From positions 62,001 through 126,000 of the forward strand of contig NZ_SCWC02000002.1 of assembly GCF_004359525.2 (NCBI RefSeq): DNA of 64,000 bases, written 5' to 3'. Shown here in pieces: positions 13,918 through 22,621 of the stretch. Position 1 is the first letter of the stretch; each line of letters opens with the position of its first letter. The translations under genes and the position numbers were made by a program. This stretch comes from Macrococcus equipercicus. GTDB lineage: Bacteria; Bacillota; Bacilli; Staphylococcales; Staphylococcaceae. Below the pieces are notes generated by a model, which was not told where the DNA came from, did no database searches, and was given only the letters and a program-made list of their open reading frames with translations.

Positions 13918-14988
13918 ATGGAGCTTAAGGATAAGTTAAGTGCATTGCAGCAGGAAGCACTGGCGAAAGTGAATGACGCGAGTGATGCGGCAGCGTTGCA
14001 GCAGGTGAAGGTGGAGTATCTTGGTAAGAAGGGGATTATCACCGGATTGATGAAAGAGATGAAGTCACTGCCGAACGAGGAGAAGCCGATGTTCGGTCAG
14101 CTCGTGAACGAGGCGCGTCAGGCTGTGGAAGCGGCGATGACAGAGAAAGATACGGAGCTGAAGGACAAAGCGATCAATGATAAGCTTCAGAATGAAACGA
14201 TTGATATCTCATTACCCGGTCGCAATTTCAATGTCGGCAGCGCACATCCACTGACAAAGATTGTCGAGGAACTGGAAGATCTGTTTATCGGTTTAGGATA
14301 TGAAGTCGTGGAAGGCTACGAAGTCGAGACAGATTACTATAACTTCGAAGCACTGAATCTGCCGAAGTCGCATCCGGCGCGTGATATGCAGGACAGTTTC
14401 TATATCACAGAAGAGCTCCTGATGCGTACGCATACGTCACCAGTACAGGCGAGAACATTAGAGAGCCGTAAAGGTCAGGGTCCGGTCAAGATCATCTGTC
14501 CAGGTAAAGTTTATCGCCGTGATAGTGATGACGCGACGCATAGCCATCAGTTCACGCAGATTGAGGGGCTGGTTGTTGATGAGAACATCAAGATGAGCGA
14601 CCTAAAAGGAACACTGGAGCTGTTCGCGAAGAAGATGTTCGGGGCTGAGCGCGAGATTCGTCTCCGTCCAAGTTTCTTCCCGTTTACAGAACCATCTGTT
14701 GAAGTCGATATCTCATGCTTCAAGTGTGGCGGCGCCGGCTGTAACGTCTGTAAGGGCACAGGCTGGATCGAGATTCTCGGTGCCGGTATGGTGCATCCGA
14801 ATGTGCTAGAGATGGCGGGGTTCGATTCAGAGAAATATTCAGGCTTTGCCTTCGGTATGGGGCCTGACCGTATCGCGATGCTGAAATACGGTATTGAAGA
14901 TATCCGTCATTTCTATACGGATGACTTACGTTTCCTTGAACAGTTCAAAGCAGTAGAAGATGGAGGTAGTGAACATGTTAGTCAGTAA
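13918..14988 (+). CDS. pheS: phenylalanyl-tRNA synthetase alpha subunit
   Basis: The catalytic alpha chain (356 residues) of the alpha2-beta2 class II enzyme. The N-terminal coiled-coil tRNA arm (residues 1-85) is followed by motif 2 ([20 protein letters not shown]), the [12 protein letters not shown] strand and motif 3 ([18 protein letters not shown]). [18 protein letters not shown] loop is normal in Firmicutes. Two ATG codons lie in tandem at 13915 and 13918; the second has the better distance from AGGAGG. It overlaps pheT by 14 bases and is read from the T-box leader. Confidence 0.97.
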   Translation: MELKDKLSALQQEALAKVNDASDAAALQQVKVEYLGKKGIITGLMKEMKSLPNEEKPMFGQLVNEARQAVEAAMTEKDTELKDKAINDKLQNETIDISLPGRNFNVGSAHPLTKIVEELEDLFIGLGYEVVEGYEVETDYYNFEALNLPKSHPARDMQDSFYITEELLMRTHTSPVQARTLESRKGQGPVKIICPGKVYRRDSDDATHSHQFTQIEGLVVDENIKMSDLKGTLELFAKKMFGAEREIRLRPSFFPFTEPSVEVDISCFKCGGAGCNVCKGTGWIEILGAGMVHPNVLEMAGFDSEKYSGFAFGMGPDRIAMLKYGIEDIRHFYTDDLRFLEQFKAVEDGGSEHVSQ

Positions 14989-17368
14989 AGAATGGCTGAA
15001 TGAATTTGTCCGCGTCAATGTGCCGGTTGAAGAGCTGGCCGAGAAGATCACAAGAAGCGGGATTGAAGTAGAAGAGATCACCGATTATACGAAAGATATC
15101 AAAAACCTGGTTGTCGGTCATGTGCTGACGAAGGAGAAACATCCGGATGCGGACAAACTTAATGTCACGACTGTGGATGTCGGCGATGAGACGCTGCAGA
15201 TTGTCTGCGGTGCACCGAATGTCGACGCGGGCCAGTATGTCATCGTCTGCAAGCCGGGCGGTCGTCTGCCGGACGGCGTTAAGATCAAGCGCGCGAAACT
15301 GCGCGGCGTTGAATCAAACGGGATGATCTGTTCACTCGGTGAGCTCGGTCTGCCGAAGAACTTAGTGCCGGCACAGTACGAGACAGGGATCTTCCATTTC
15401 CCTGAAGAAGTGACGCCGGGCACTGATGCGCTTGAAGCACTGTTCTTGGCAGACGGTGTGATGGAGTTCGGTCTGACGCCTAACCGTGCGGATGCGATGA
15501 GCATGCTCGGCTCTGCCTATGAAGTGAGTGCGTTGTACGAAGAAGAGATTGAGTTCCCTGAAGCAGAGTTAGAGGAATCCGGGAACGCAGCAGATGCGAT
15601 TGCGGTGACGATTGAGGATGCTGATGCTTCTCCTTATTATGCAGCGCGTGTCGTCCGAAATGTGGAAATCAAGCCGTCTCCGACATGGATGCAGATGCGT
15701 CTCATCAAAGCAGGCGTGCGTCCGATCAATAATGTCGTCGACGTCTCCAACTATGTCATGATGGAACTCGGTCAGCCGCTTCATATGTTCGATGCTGACA
15801 AAATCGGCTCACAGAAAATCGTTGTCCGTTATGCCGAGGCAGGCGAGAAGATGACGACGCTTGACGACAAGGAGCGCGTGCTGACTGCTGAGGATATCGT
15901 TGTGACGAACGGCAGCGCACCGATTGCGCTGGGGGGTGTCATGGGCGGTGATTTCTCTGAAGTGACAGAGGAGACGAAGAATGTCGTCATTGAATCAGCG
16001 TTATTCAACCCGGTCCATGTCCGTAAGACGTCCCGTCAGACGGGTCTGCGTTCAGAAGCATCCAGCCGCTTCGAAAAAGGCGTCGCACCTGAGCGCGTGA
16101 ACATGGCGCTTGACCGTGCCGCATTCCTGCTGCAGGAACATGCGAACGGCAACGTGCTTGCAGGTATTGTGGCAGCAGGAGAACTGCCTGACCTTGAAGT
16201 GACGGTGCAGATCACGACTGATGAAGTGAACGGCCTAATCGGATTTGATCTCTCCAATACAGAAATCAAGACTATCTTTGAACGACTCGGCTTCGACAGC
16301 CAGGTGGATGGTGACGCGTTCAACGTCCATGTGCCGACAAGACGCGGTGACATCACGATCAAGGAAGACTTAATCGAGGAAGTGGCGCGTATTTACGGTT
16401 ACGACGAACTGCCGTCGACGTTACCTGTGACGCATGCCAGTAAACGTGTCGGTCTGACGGCTTACCAGGCGAAACGCCGTGCAGTAAAATCACTGCTTGA
16501 AGGACTGGGGCTGAACCAGGCGATCACTTATGCGCTCGTGTCTGAAGAAAAAGCGCAGCAGTTCACGGACAAGACAGAGGAGACGGTCAAACTGATGATG
16601 CCGATGAGTGCGGACCATGCCGTGTTACGTCAAAGCCTGCTGCCGCATTTAATCGATGCCGTGCAGTATAACAATGCCCGTCAGCTGAAAGACGTCGCGT
16701 TATACGAAATCGGTAATGTCTTCCGTGGCCGCGGTTCAGCGCAGCCGGTTGAGACAGAGAAATTAGCGGGTATTATCACAGGTCAGTTCAGCGCGACTGA
16801 ATGGCAGGGTAAAGTCGAAGCGGTTGATTTCTTCGTCATCAAAGGGATTGTTGAAGCATTAGCTGCTAAATTAAGTGTGCAGTTCACTTACGAGCGTGCA
16901 GATGTCACGGAACTGCATCCAGGCCGCAGTGCACAAGTTCTCCTGAACGGCGAAGTCATCGGTTTCATCGGTCAGCTGCATCCACTCATTGAACGCGAGC
17001 ATGACTTAAAAGAGACGTATGTCTTCGAACTGAATTTACAGCGTATATTAGAAGAGACAAGTGCCGTGAAGTATCATATGATCCCGAAATTCCCGGGCAT
17101 CTCCCGTGATATCGCGCTTGAAGTGGAACGGACACGCGAGACAGGCGAACTGATTGACATCATCATGAGTGCTGACAACAAGTATCTGCAGCGCGCAATG
17201 GTCTTTGATGTGTATGAAGGCGAGCATATCGCTGAAGATAAGAAATCTGTTGCAATCCGCATGGAGTTCCTGAACCCGGAAGAGACATTAAAAGACGCGG
17301 ATATTCAGCCGATTGTCGATCAGATTCTTGAAAACTTAACAGCAGCGGGTGCTAAGTTAAGAGGCTAA
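14975..17368 (+). CDS. pheT: phenylalanyl-tRNA synthetase beta subunit
   Basis: The 797-residue beta chain that carries editing and tRNA-binding domains. In order: an N-terminal EMAP-like tRNA-binding domain (about 40-150; [15 protein letters not shown]), the B3/4 editing domain (about 200-400; [13 protein letters not shown]), B5 and the inactive synthetase-like core (from 480; [15 protein letters not shown]), and the anticodon-binding domain at the end. The ATG at 14975 has GGAGG eight bases upstream, inside pheS. The start at 14960 lacks a site. Length equals the family norm of about 800. Confidence 0.97.
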   Translation: MLVSKEWLNEFVRVNVPVEELAEKITRSGIEVEEITDYTKDIKNLVVGHVLTKEKHPDADKLNVTTVDVGDETLQIVCGAPNVDAGQYVIVCKPGGRLPDGVKIKRAKLRGVESNGMICSLGELGLPKNLVPAQYETGIFHFPEEVTPGTDALEALFLADGVMEFGLTPNRADAMSMLGSAYEVSALYEEEIEFPEAELEESGNAADAIAVTIEDADASPYYAARVVRNVEIKPSPTWMQMRLIKAGVRPINNVVDVSNYVMMELGQPLHMFDADKIGSQKIVVRYAEAGEKMTTLDDKERVLTAEDIVVTNGSAPIALGGVMGGDFSEVTEETKNVVIESALFNPVHVRKTSRQTGLRSEASSRFEKGVAPERVNMALDRAAFLLQEHANGNVLAGIVAAGELPDLEVTVQITTDEVNGLIGFDLSNTEIKTIFERLGFDSQVDGDAFNVHVPTRRGDITIKEDLIEEVARIYGYDELPSTLPVTHASKRVGLTAYQAKRRAVKSLLEGLGLNQAITYALVSEEKAQQFTDKTEETVKLMMPMSADHAVLRQSLLPHLIDAVQYNNARQLKDVALYEIGNVFRGRGSAQPVETEKLAGIITGQFSATEWQGKVEAVDFFVIKGIVEALAAKLSVQFTYERADVTELHPGRSAQVLLNGEVIGFIGQLHPLIEREHDLKETYVFELNLQRILEETSAVKYHMIPKFPGISRDIALEVERTRETGELIDIIMSADNKYLQRAMVFDVYEGEHIAEDKKSVAIRMEFLNPEETLKDADIQPIVDQILENLTAAGAKLRG

Positions 17369-17371
17369 GAG

Positions 17372-17399
17372 AAAGAGACCTGGACAGGTCTCTTTTTTT
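17372..17399 (+). terminator. terminator after pheST
   Basis: AAAGAGACCTG / CAGGTCTCTTT with two bases between them in full pairing (the real loop is larger), then T-run to 17399. Confidence 0.92.
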
Positions 17400-17492
17400 A
17401 GGATGAATTGATATAATTTTACAGAAATTATATACGTTCGTGATGCTGCACTATATAATTAAGTAGAATACAACAAATGGAGGCGTATAGTG

Positions 17493-18194
17493 ATGAAGCG
17501 ATGGATGATAACATTGACTGCTGCAGTGGCAGTGACAGTCTCAGCCGCAACTGCTGATGCAGCAGTGACACCGAAAACGTGCACTATCAATGTCGTGAAT
17601 AAAGGCGGCGTGACTAAGATCAACAATTATGTGATCGCCAACAAAGTATACGGGATGTCACGTGATTATAATCCGGGCGCTAGTTCAACGATGATCAGAA
17701 ACTACAAGGCGATGGCTGCCGATGCGAAGAAAAAAGGGATAATATTAGGCATTGTAGGGACACAGGGTGCCTATGGCTTCCGCAGCTATCAGGCGCAGCA
17801 GACGTTATATAATGATTACATCAATATGTACGGCTTTAATTATGCCTCAAAAATCTCCGCTAAACCGGGGACTTCTGAACATCAGGCGGGTGTAGCGATG
17901 GATATCAGGGATAACAGTAACTACGGGACATTGAGCACTGCCTTTGAATATACACTGGCTTCCCGCTATTTGAAGGCCAATGCCCACCGCTTCGGCTTTA
18001 TTATTCGTTATCTGAAAGGTAAGGAGTCTATTACTGGTTTTATGTATGAGCCATGGCACATCAGGTATGTGGGTCAAAAAGGTGCGACGGCCATGTATAA
18101 AAACCATGTGACACTGGAAGAATATCTTGGCATCGCGGGTAAGAAAAAGTTGAACCCGGGAACTTATAAAGTCCGTGGACTGATATGTGACTAA
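17493..18194 (+). CDS. secreted M15-family D,D-carboxypeptidase/endopeptidase
   Basis: A secreted zinc peptidase of the VanY/LdcB group acting on peptidoglycan peptides. The signal peptide is about residues 1-24 (AVAVTVSAATADAA, cleavage after ADA). Zinc and catalytic motifs are in order: GFRSYQAQ (about 107), SEHQAGVAMDI (His and Asp ligands, about 127-137) and YEPWHIRYVG (Glu base and third ligand His, about 183). There is no extra wall-binding domain; a 20-residue basic tail follows. GTG at 17490 is a possible alternative start. Monocistronic between two terminators. Confidence 0.92.
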   Translation: MKRWMITLTAAVAVTVSAATADAAVTPKTCTINVVNKGGVTKINNYVIANKVYGMSRDYNPGASSTMIRNYKAMAADAKKKGIILGIVGTQGAYGFRSYQAQQTLYNDYINMYGFNYASKISAKPGTSEHQAGVAMDIRDNSNYGTLSTAFEYTLASRYLKANAHRFGFIIRYLKGKESITGFMYEPWHIRYVGQKGATAMYKNHVTLEEYLGIAGKKKLNPGTYKVRGLICD

Positions 18195-18207
18195 TGGTGA
18201 AGCAGAT

Positions 18208-18230
18208 AACCCCGGCAGACTGCCGGGGTT
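18208..18230. terminator. bidirectional terminator between convergent genes
   Basis: AACCCCGGCA / TGCCGGGGTT stem with loop GAC. It is 13 bases after the peptidase stop and 20 bases after the UvrA-like stop on the other strand. U-rich flanks are weak. Confidence 0.7.
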
Positions 18231-18249
18231 ATTATTATGGGATTCGTTC

Positions 18250-20514
18250 CTATATACGCTCAAGCTCCAAATAATTGCTCAGATGGTCAGCAGTATAACT
18301 CTCTTCGACATCGAGGAGCCCTGCTGGCGGGCCGCTGTAGAGCAGCCTGCCGCCGTGCTGGCCGGCTTCCGGTCCCATATCGATGATCCAGTCGGCAGCA
18401 GTCATCATCGTCAGATTATGTTCGATCAGGATAACGGTATTGCCGTCATCTACGAGCCTGTTGAATAAAGTGATAAGCACATGGATATCTTCCTCATGCA
18501 GGCCCGTCGTCGGCTCATCGAAGATAAAAGTCCGGTCTGTGACAGTGTCAATCAAATACTTGCTGAGTTTCACGCGCTGCACTTCGCCGCCTGACAAAGT
18601 ATCAAGTGACTGACCGAGTGTCATATAGCCGAGACCGGTCGCTGCGAGTGACTGCAGTGTCTCCGTGATCACCTCGTGTTCTTTGAAGTAATCGATACCT
18701 TCTTCAACGGTCAGCTTCAGGACGTCTGCGATGGAATAGCCGTCGACTGTCGCCGCCAGTACTTCCGGTCGATAGCGGGTGCCGTTACAGACTTCACATA
18801 TTTGCGTGAAGTCTGCCATATAGGCAAGCTCCGTCTTCAATACCCCTTTACCATGGCAGTTCGGACAGGCGCCGTCAGAATTATAGCTGAACAGACTTTT
18901 CTTCAGACCTGTCTCCCTGCTGAAAAAGGCTCTGATTTCATCGAAAATAGCCGTGTAGGTGAGCAGGTTTGAACGATTCGAGGCATGGACCGGCTTCTGG
19001 TCGATAAAAATGGTGTGCTCTTTATTTTTGAAGCCGGTCTTGATCAGCGTGCTTTTACCGGAACCTGCGACACCTGTAACTGCTGTGATGACGTGCTGTG
19101 GAATATCAACAGACACATTTTTAAGGTTATTTTTAGTGATGTTCTTAAGCTTGATGAATGCCTCCGGTGTCCGTGCTTCCTTCAGCTGATGATGTCGTCT
19201 CAGCGCGTGACCCGTCGCGGTGTCTGATGCGAGCAGTTCGTTGTAGCTGCCTTCAAAAGTGATTGTCCCGCCATTTTTACCGGCACCGGGACCGATATCG
19301 ACGATGTGGTCCGCTGTCTTGATGATGTCCGGGTCATGTTCCACAACGAGCACGGTATTCCCTTTGTCACGGATCGAGCGGATGATTTCATTGATGTTCT
19401 TGATGTCCTCAGGATGCAGGCCGACGCTCGGTTCATCAATGATATAGACAAGGTCAGTCAGCGGGCTGTTCAAATGCCGGATGAGCTTGATGCGCTGTGA
19501 TTCACCGCCGGACAGCGTCGGGGTCTCACGCCCGAGCGTCAAATAGCCGAGGCCGATATCAATCAGCGACTGCAGCTGTGCGCGGAGCGGCTTGATGATG
19601 TAAGCGGCTTTGTCATCATGAACATCGTCCAGAAACTGGATGGCCTCATGGATGGTCAGGCGCGTAAAGTCTGCGATGTCGAGCCCGTTGATCTTAGCGC
19701 TTAAAATCCGGTCGTTTAATCGTTTGCCGTGACAGACAGGACACGGCATTTCTGTGACGACGCGGTTCACTTCAGTCAGCCAGCGCTTCTTCTCAAAGCC
19801 GTCGTTAATCAGAAAGTTGCGGCGGAAGCGCGGGATGACGCCTTCATATTTAGCAGTCTTCGGCCATTTCTCCGGTGCATCTTTTAACTTCTTCGGTTCT
19901 GTGTAGAGCAGAGTCTCCATTTCTTCCTTTGTATAGTCTTTCAGTTTCTTGTCATTATCAAACAGGCCGGAGAACGTATAGCGCTTACCGCGCCAGTGGC
20001 CTGGGCCGAATGTCGGGAAGTTGATGGCATGCTCATTCAGTGATTTATCGTAGTCGAGCAGTTCATCGACATTGATATCTTCGACGTAACCGAGTCCTTG
20101 ACATGTCTCGCACATGCCGACCGGATTGTTGAAGGAGAATTCGGTGGAGTATGCGACAAATGGTGTGCCGACGCGCGACCAGAGCAGGCGCACCGCTGAA
20201 TAAATATCAGAGATCGTGCCGACTGTTGACCGCGAGTTACCGCCGAGACGTTTCTGGCTGATGACCATGGACACCGGCAGGTTGCGGATGACATCGACGT
20301 CCGGCTTCGCATACTGCGTCAGCTGATACTGGATGTAGGAAGAATATGTTTCATTTAATAATCGTTCAGATTCGGCAGCAATCGTACTGAATACTAGTGA
20401 CGATTTACCGGAACCCGACCGACCTGTGAAGACGGTGAGCTTATTTTTAGGAATCTCGAGTGTGATATTCTTTAAGTTGTTCTGTCTTGCGCCTTTGATG
20501 ATGATGTTGTTCAT
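18250..20514 (-). CDS. class II UvrA-like ABC ATPase
   Basis: A 754-residue paralogue of the excision-repair damage sensor UvrA. Both ATPase modules are present: Walker A GRSGSGKSS (about 30) and GVAGSGKS (about 475), signature LSGGESQR and LSGGEVQR, Walker B YIIDEPSVGLH and FIFDEPTTGLH. Zinc pairs CETCQGLG, CPVCHG, CPNCHG and CEVCNG are kept. It is about 190 residues shorter than UvrA because the UvrB-binding region is missing, as in class II proteins from Streptomyces DrrC and Deinococcus UvrA2, which are linked to tolerance of DNA-binding drugs. Monocistronic with a short upstream region holding a tandem repeat. Confidence 0.9.
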   Translation of the reverse strand: MNNIIIKGARQNNLKNITLEIPKNKLTVFTGRSGSGKSSLVFSTIAAESERLLNETYSSYIQYQLTQYAKPDVDVIRNLPVSMVISQKRLGGNSRSTVGTISDIYSAVRLLWSRVGTPFVAYSTEFSFNNPVGMCETCQGLGYVEDINVDELLDYDKSLNEHAINFPTFGPGHWRGKRYTFSGLFDNDKKLKDYTKEEMETLLYTEPKKLKDAPEKWPKTAKYEGVIPRFRRNFLINDGFEKKRWLTEVNRVVTEMPCPVCHGKRLNDRILSAKINGLDIADFTRLTIHEAIQFLDDVHDDKAAYIIKPLRAQLQSLIDIGLGYLTLGRETPTLSGGESQRIKLIRHLNSPLTDLVYIIDEPSVGLHPEDIKNINEIIRSIRDKGNTVLVVEHDPDIIKTADHIVDIGPGAGKNGGTITFEGSYNELLASDTATGHALRRHHQLKEARTPEAFIKLKNITKNNLKNVSVDIPQHVITAVTGVAGSGKSTLIKTGFKNKEHTIFIDQKPVHASNRSNLLTYTAIFDEIRAFFSRETGLKKSLFSYNSDGACPNCHGKGVLKTELAYMADFTQICEVCNGTRYRPEVLAATVDGYSIADVLKLTVEEGIDYFKEHEVITETLQSLAATGLGYMTLGQSLDTLSGGEVQRVKLSKYLIDTVTDRTFIFDEPTTGLHEEDIHVLITLFNRLVDDGNTVILIEHNLTMMTAADWIIDMGPEAGQHGGRLLYSGPPAGLLDVEESYTADHLSNYLELERI

Positions 20515-20537
20515 AAGGAAAAGTCCTTTCTATACAA

Positions 20538-20636
20538 GGTTTGCGTGTCACGTTTTTGATTTCTTGAGAGGCATTCCGGTTTGCGTGTCACGTTTTTGAT
20601 TTCTTGAGAGGCATTCCGGTTTGCGCGTCACGTTTT
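20538..20636. repeat. 40-base tandem duplication upstream of the UvrA-like gene
   Basis: Two identical 40-base units (20538-20577 and 20578-20617) are followed by a partial third copy (20618-20636) with one difference (GCGCG for GCGTG). Each unit starts GGTTTGCGTGTCACGTTTTT. The array lies in the 150 bases between the UvrA-like gene and the small ORF after rnhC. Confidence 0.95.
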
Positions 20637-20670
20637 CAAAGTCTTGACCGGCACGAAAGCGTAAACGATA

Positions 20671-20760
20671 TCACTTACGTCTTTTCCCTATTTCCTTGGC
20701 AATATACCATAACAGGTAGGCAATGATGCCGAGACCTGCGCCGTAATAGATCGGTTCCAT
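20671..20760 (-). CDS. 29-residue single-helix membrane peptide after rnhC
   Basis: ATG at 20760 overlaps the rnhC stop by one base (TAATG); AGGAAGCGG ahead of it can serve as binding site. The product begins MEPIYYGAGLGIIAYLLWYI and ends in a strongly basic tail (KEIGKRRK), a classical small membrane peptide with inside-positive end. The coupling to rnhC argues that it is translated. Function unknown. Confidence 0.6.
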   Translation of the reverse strand: MEPIYYGAGLGIIAYLLWYIAKEIGKRRK

Positions 20761-21671
20761 TATGACCGCTTCCTTTCAACTAGATTGAGGGCTTTTGCTC
20801 TGTTTTTGAAGTCTTTCTTTGTCACTGAATCAAGGTAATCGAGCGACCGGCGTTCGATGATCTTCGCCGCCTGCAGGTCGACTTTCGCACCGGCGCCTTT
20901 AACAATTTCAAGCCCTGCTGCCTGTTCGATTTTGTCCATCTGTTTGATGAAGGCATATCTTGCGATGATGGAGCTCGCCGCAATAGCGATGGACTTCGAT
21001 TCACCTTTCGTCTCAAAACGTGTGCGCGCGCGCTCCGGTATTGGGGTGAGCGCGTAGTTCTCGTAGACGCCCTGGACGGCGAACTGGTCGATGACGATAT
21101 AGTCGGGCTTTGTGTCAATCTTATTCAGCACATTATGGATCGCCTGATTATGCAGCACTGCCTTCATCTTGACCTGACTCCAGCCCCGTGCCTTCTGCTG
21201 GTTGTATTTCGGATTATCAAGCACGAGCAGGGAATGCGGGAGCAGCGGGATGATCTGCTCCGCGAGCTCGACGATTTTCGGGTCCTTTAAGTTTTTTGAG
21301 TCCATCACACCGAGCAGCTTGAGAATCTCGGCATGCTGCTTGGAGACGTAGCTTGCGACGACGGTCATCGGACCGAAGTAGTCACCTGAACCGGCTTCAT
21401 CTGAGCCGATGCAGTTATACTGGTCGTATGCGAGTGTCATTTGTTTCGGTTCCTGCTGTTCAGCCGGCAGCGCGCCGAGCAGTTCAGCTGCCAGATTGTC
21501 AGCGTCACGGCCCTGTATCATCACTTTGTTCGAGCGGTAGACTGAAATGGAATGCCCCTGGATTTTTGCACGGGCGATCATACCGGGCGGCAGATTTTCC
21601 GTTTCATGGGTGATTTTCTTCAGCAGTTTCTCAATTTCTATTTTATCCATCATTTTTACGACTGTACTCAC
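20760..21671 (-). CDS. rnhC: ribonuclease HIII
   Basis: A 303-residue RNase H type 2 enzyme that removes RNA from RNA-DNA hybrids. An N-terminal TBP-like substrate-binding domain (about 1-90) is specific to RNase HIII. The catalytic domain has IGSDEAGSGDYFGP (Asp and Glu, about 99), the third acid in VMDSKNLKD and the fourth in VIDQFAVQG. The GTG at 21671 is preceded by GAGGG. It diverges from zapA, as in S. aureus and Bacillus. Confidence 0.95.
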   Translation of the reverse strand: MSTVVKMMDKIEIEKLLKKITHETENLPPGMIARAKIQGHSISVYRSNKVMIQGRDADNLAAELLGALPAEQQEPKQMTLAYDQYNCIGSDEAGSGDYFGPMTVVASYVSKQHAEILKLLGVMDSKNLKDPKIVELAEQIIPLLPHSLLVLDNPKYNQQKARGWSQVKMKAVLHNQAIHNVLNKIDTKPDYIVIDQFAVQGVYENYALTPIPERARTRFETKGESKSIAIAASSIIARYAFIKQMDKIEQAAGLEIVKGAGAKVDLQAAKIIERRSLDYLDSVTKKDFKNRAKALNLVERKRS

Positions 21672-21764
21672 AGTAAATCCCTCATTATAAGCGTATTTTT
21701 ATTGTGTATTCTTTATAAAAAATGGTAACATATAAAGTAAATGACGGACAGTGGAGTGGACCAT

Positions 21765-22037
21765 ATGGGTGAATTTAAAAACAGAATAACCGTTTCTATA
21801 TATGATCAACATTACACGATCATCGGTGAAGACGAACCGAGTCATATTAGATACGTCGCCGGACTGGTGGATTCCCGCATCAGAGAGATCTCCCGCTATA
21901 ACTCCGGTCTTGACACATCACGCAAAGCTGTACTGACAGCTGTCAATATTATGGATGATTATGTCAAGCTGCAGGAGAAATACGAAGAACTGCTCGCTAA
22001 ATATGATTCAGAAGGTCAGGGTTCTGCACATGATTGA
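21765..22037 (+). CDS. zapA: cell division protein ZapA
   Basis: A 90-residue FtsZ-ring stabiliser. The N-terminal strands (FKNRITVSIYDQHYTIIGED) and the long C-terminal coiled coil (AVLTAVNIMDDYVKLQEKYEELL) fit the family in size and order. The ATG at 21765 is eight bases after GGAG; an upstream ATG at 21741 lacks a site. It overlaps cvpA by eight bases and begins the zapA-cvpA-polX-mutS2 operon. Confidence 0.93.
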   Translation: MGEFKNRITVSIYDQHYTIIGEDEPSHIRYVAGLVDSRIREISRYNSGLDTSRKAVLTAVNIMDDYVKLQEKYEELLAKYDSEGQGSAHD

Positions 22038-22578
22038 TATTATTTTATTGTTCTTCCTCATTCTTGGAGCGGTCATCGGTCTCAGAAGAGGTTTTATATT
22101 ACAGTCCATGCACTTATTAGGTACAATCGGTGCATTCATCATCGCCCGCCTGTTCTACCAGGCACTAGCGGCGAAGCTCTATTTAATCGTTCCTTATCCA
22201 GCCGCCGGTCAGCAGCCTTCTGAGCTGATTCACTGGTTCAACAGCGAACAGGCGTTTTACAATGTCATCAGCTTTATATTTCTGTTCATTGTAAGCAAGG
22301 TCATTCTGCAGATGATTGCGACGGTCTTTGACTATATCGCCCAGCTGCCGCTCCTCAAGCAGTTAAATGCATGGCTCGGCTCACTGCTCGGTTTCATTGA
22401 AAGTTATCTGCTTGTCTTTCTCCTGTTTTTCTTTATCGCGATGATTCCTGTTCCATTCCTGCAGGACCGTATCAACGGCAGTTTCATTGCGAAGTTTGTA
22501 GTGGAATATACACCGATATTAAGTGACCGTGCCATCCACTGGTTTCAGAATGCCGCGTTCATAATTTTAAATCATTAG
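22030..22578 (+). CDS. CvpA-family membrane protein
   Basis: A 182-residue integral membrane protein, family named for colicin V production. Four helices: about 3-20, 25-45, 80-100 and 118-140, with the conserved GAVIGLRRGF after helix 1. The exact task is unknown; CvpA proteins are linked to envelope homeostasis. The start at 22030 lies within zapA; the stop is 44 bases before polX. Confidence 0.9.
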   Translation: MIDIILLFFLILGAVIGLRRGFILQSMHLLGTIGAFIIARLFYQALAAKLYLIVPYPAAGQQPSELIHWFNSEQAFYNVISFIFLFIVSKVILQMIATVFDYIAQLPLLKQLNAWLGSLLGFIESYLLVFLLFFFIAMIPVPFLQDRINGSFIAKFVVEYTPILSDRAIHWFQNAAFIILNH

Positions 22579-22621
22579 TCATAGGCGGAGGTCTATGACT
22601 TTTATTTTGGGGGTCTTCATA

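Noticed and set aside
15118-15504. 128-residue minus-strand frame inside pheT
   Set aside because: It is a serine/proline-rich shadow of the pheT coding frame without binding site.
18383-18613. Several plus-strand frames opposite the UvrA-like gene
   Set aside because: They are shadows of a conserved ATPase gene on the minus strand and have no start signals.
20538-20636. Repeat considered as a CRISPR array
   Set aside because: The 40-base units are directly adjacent with no unique spacers, and no cas genes are in the window.
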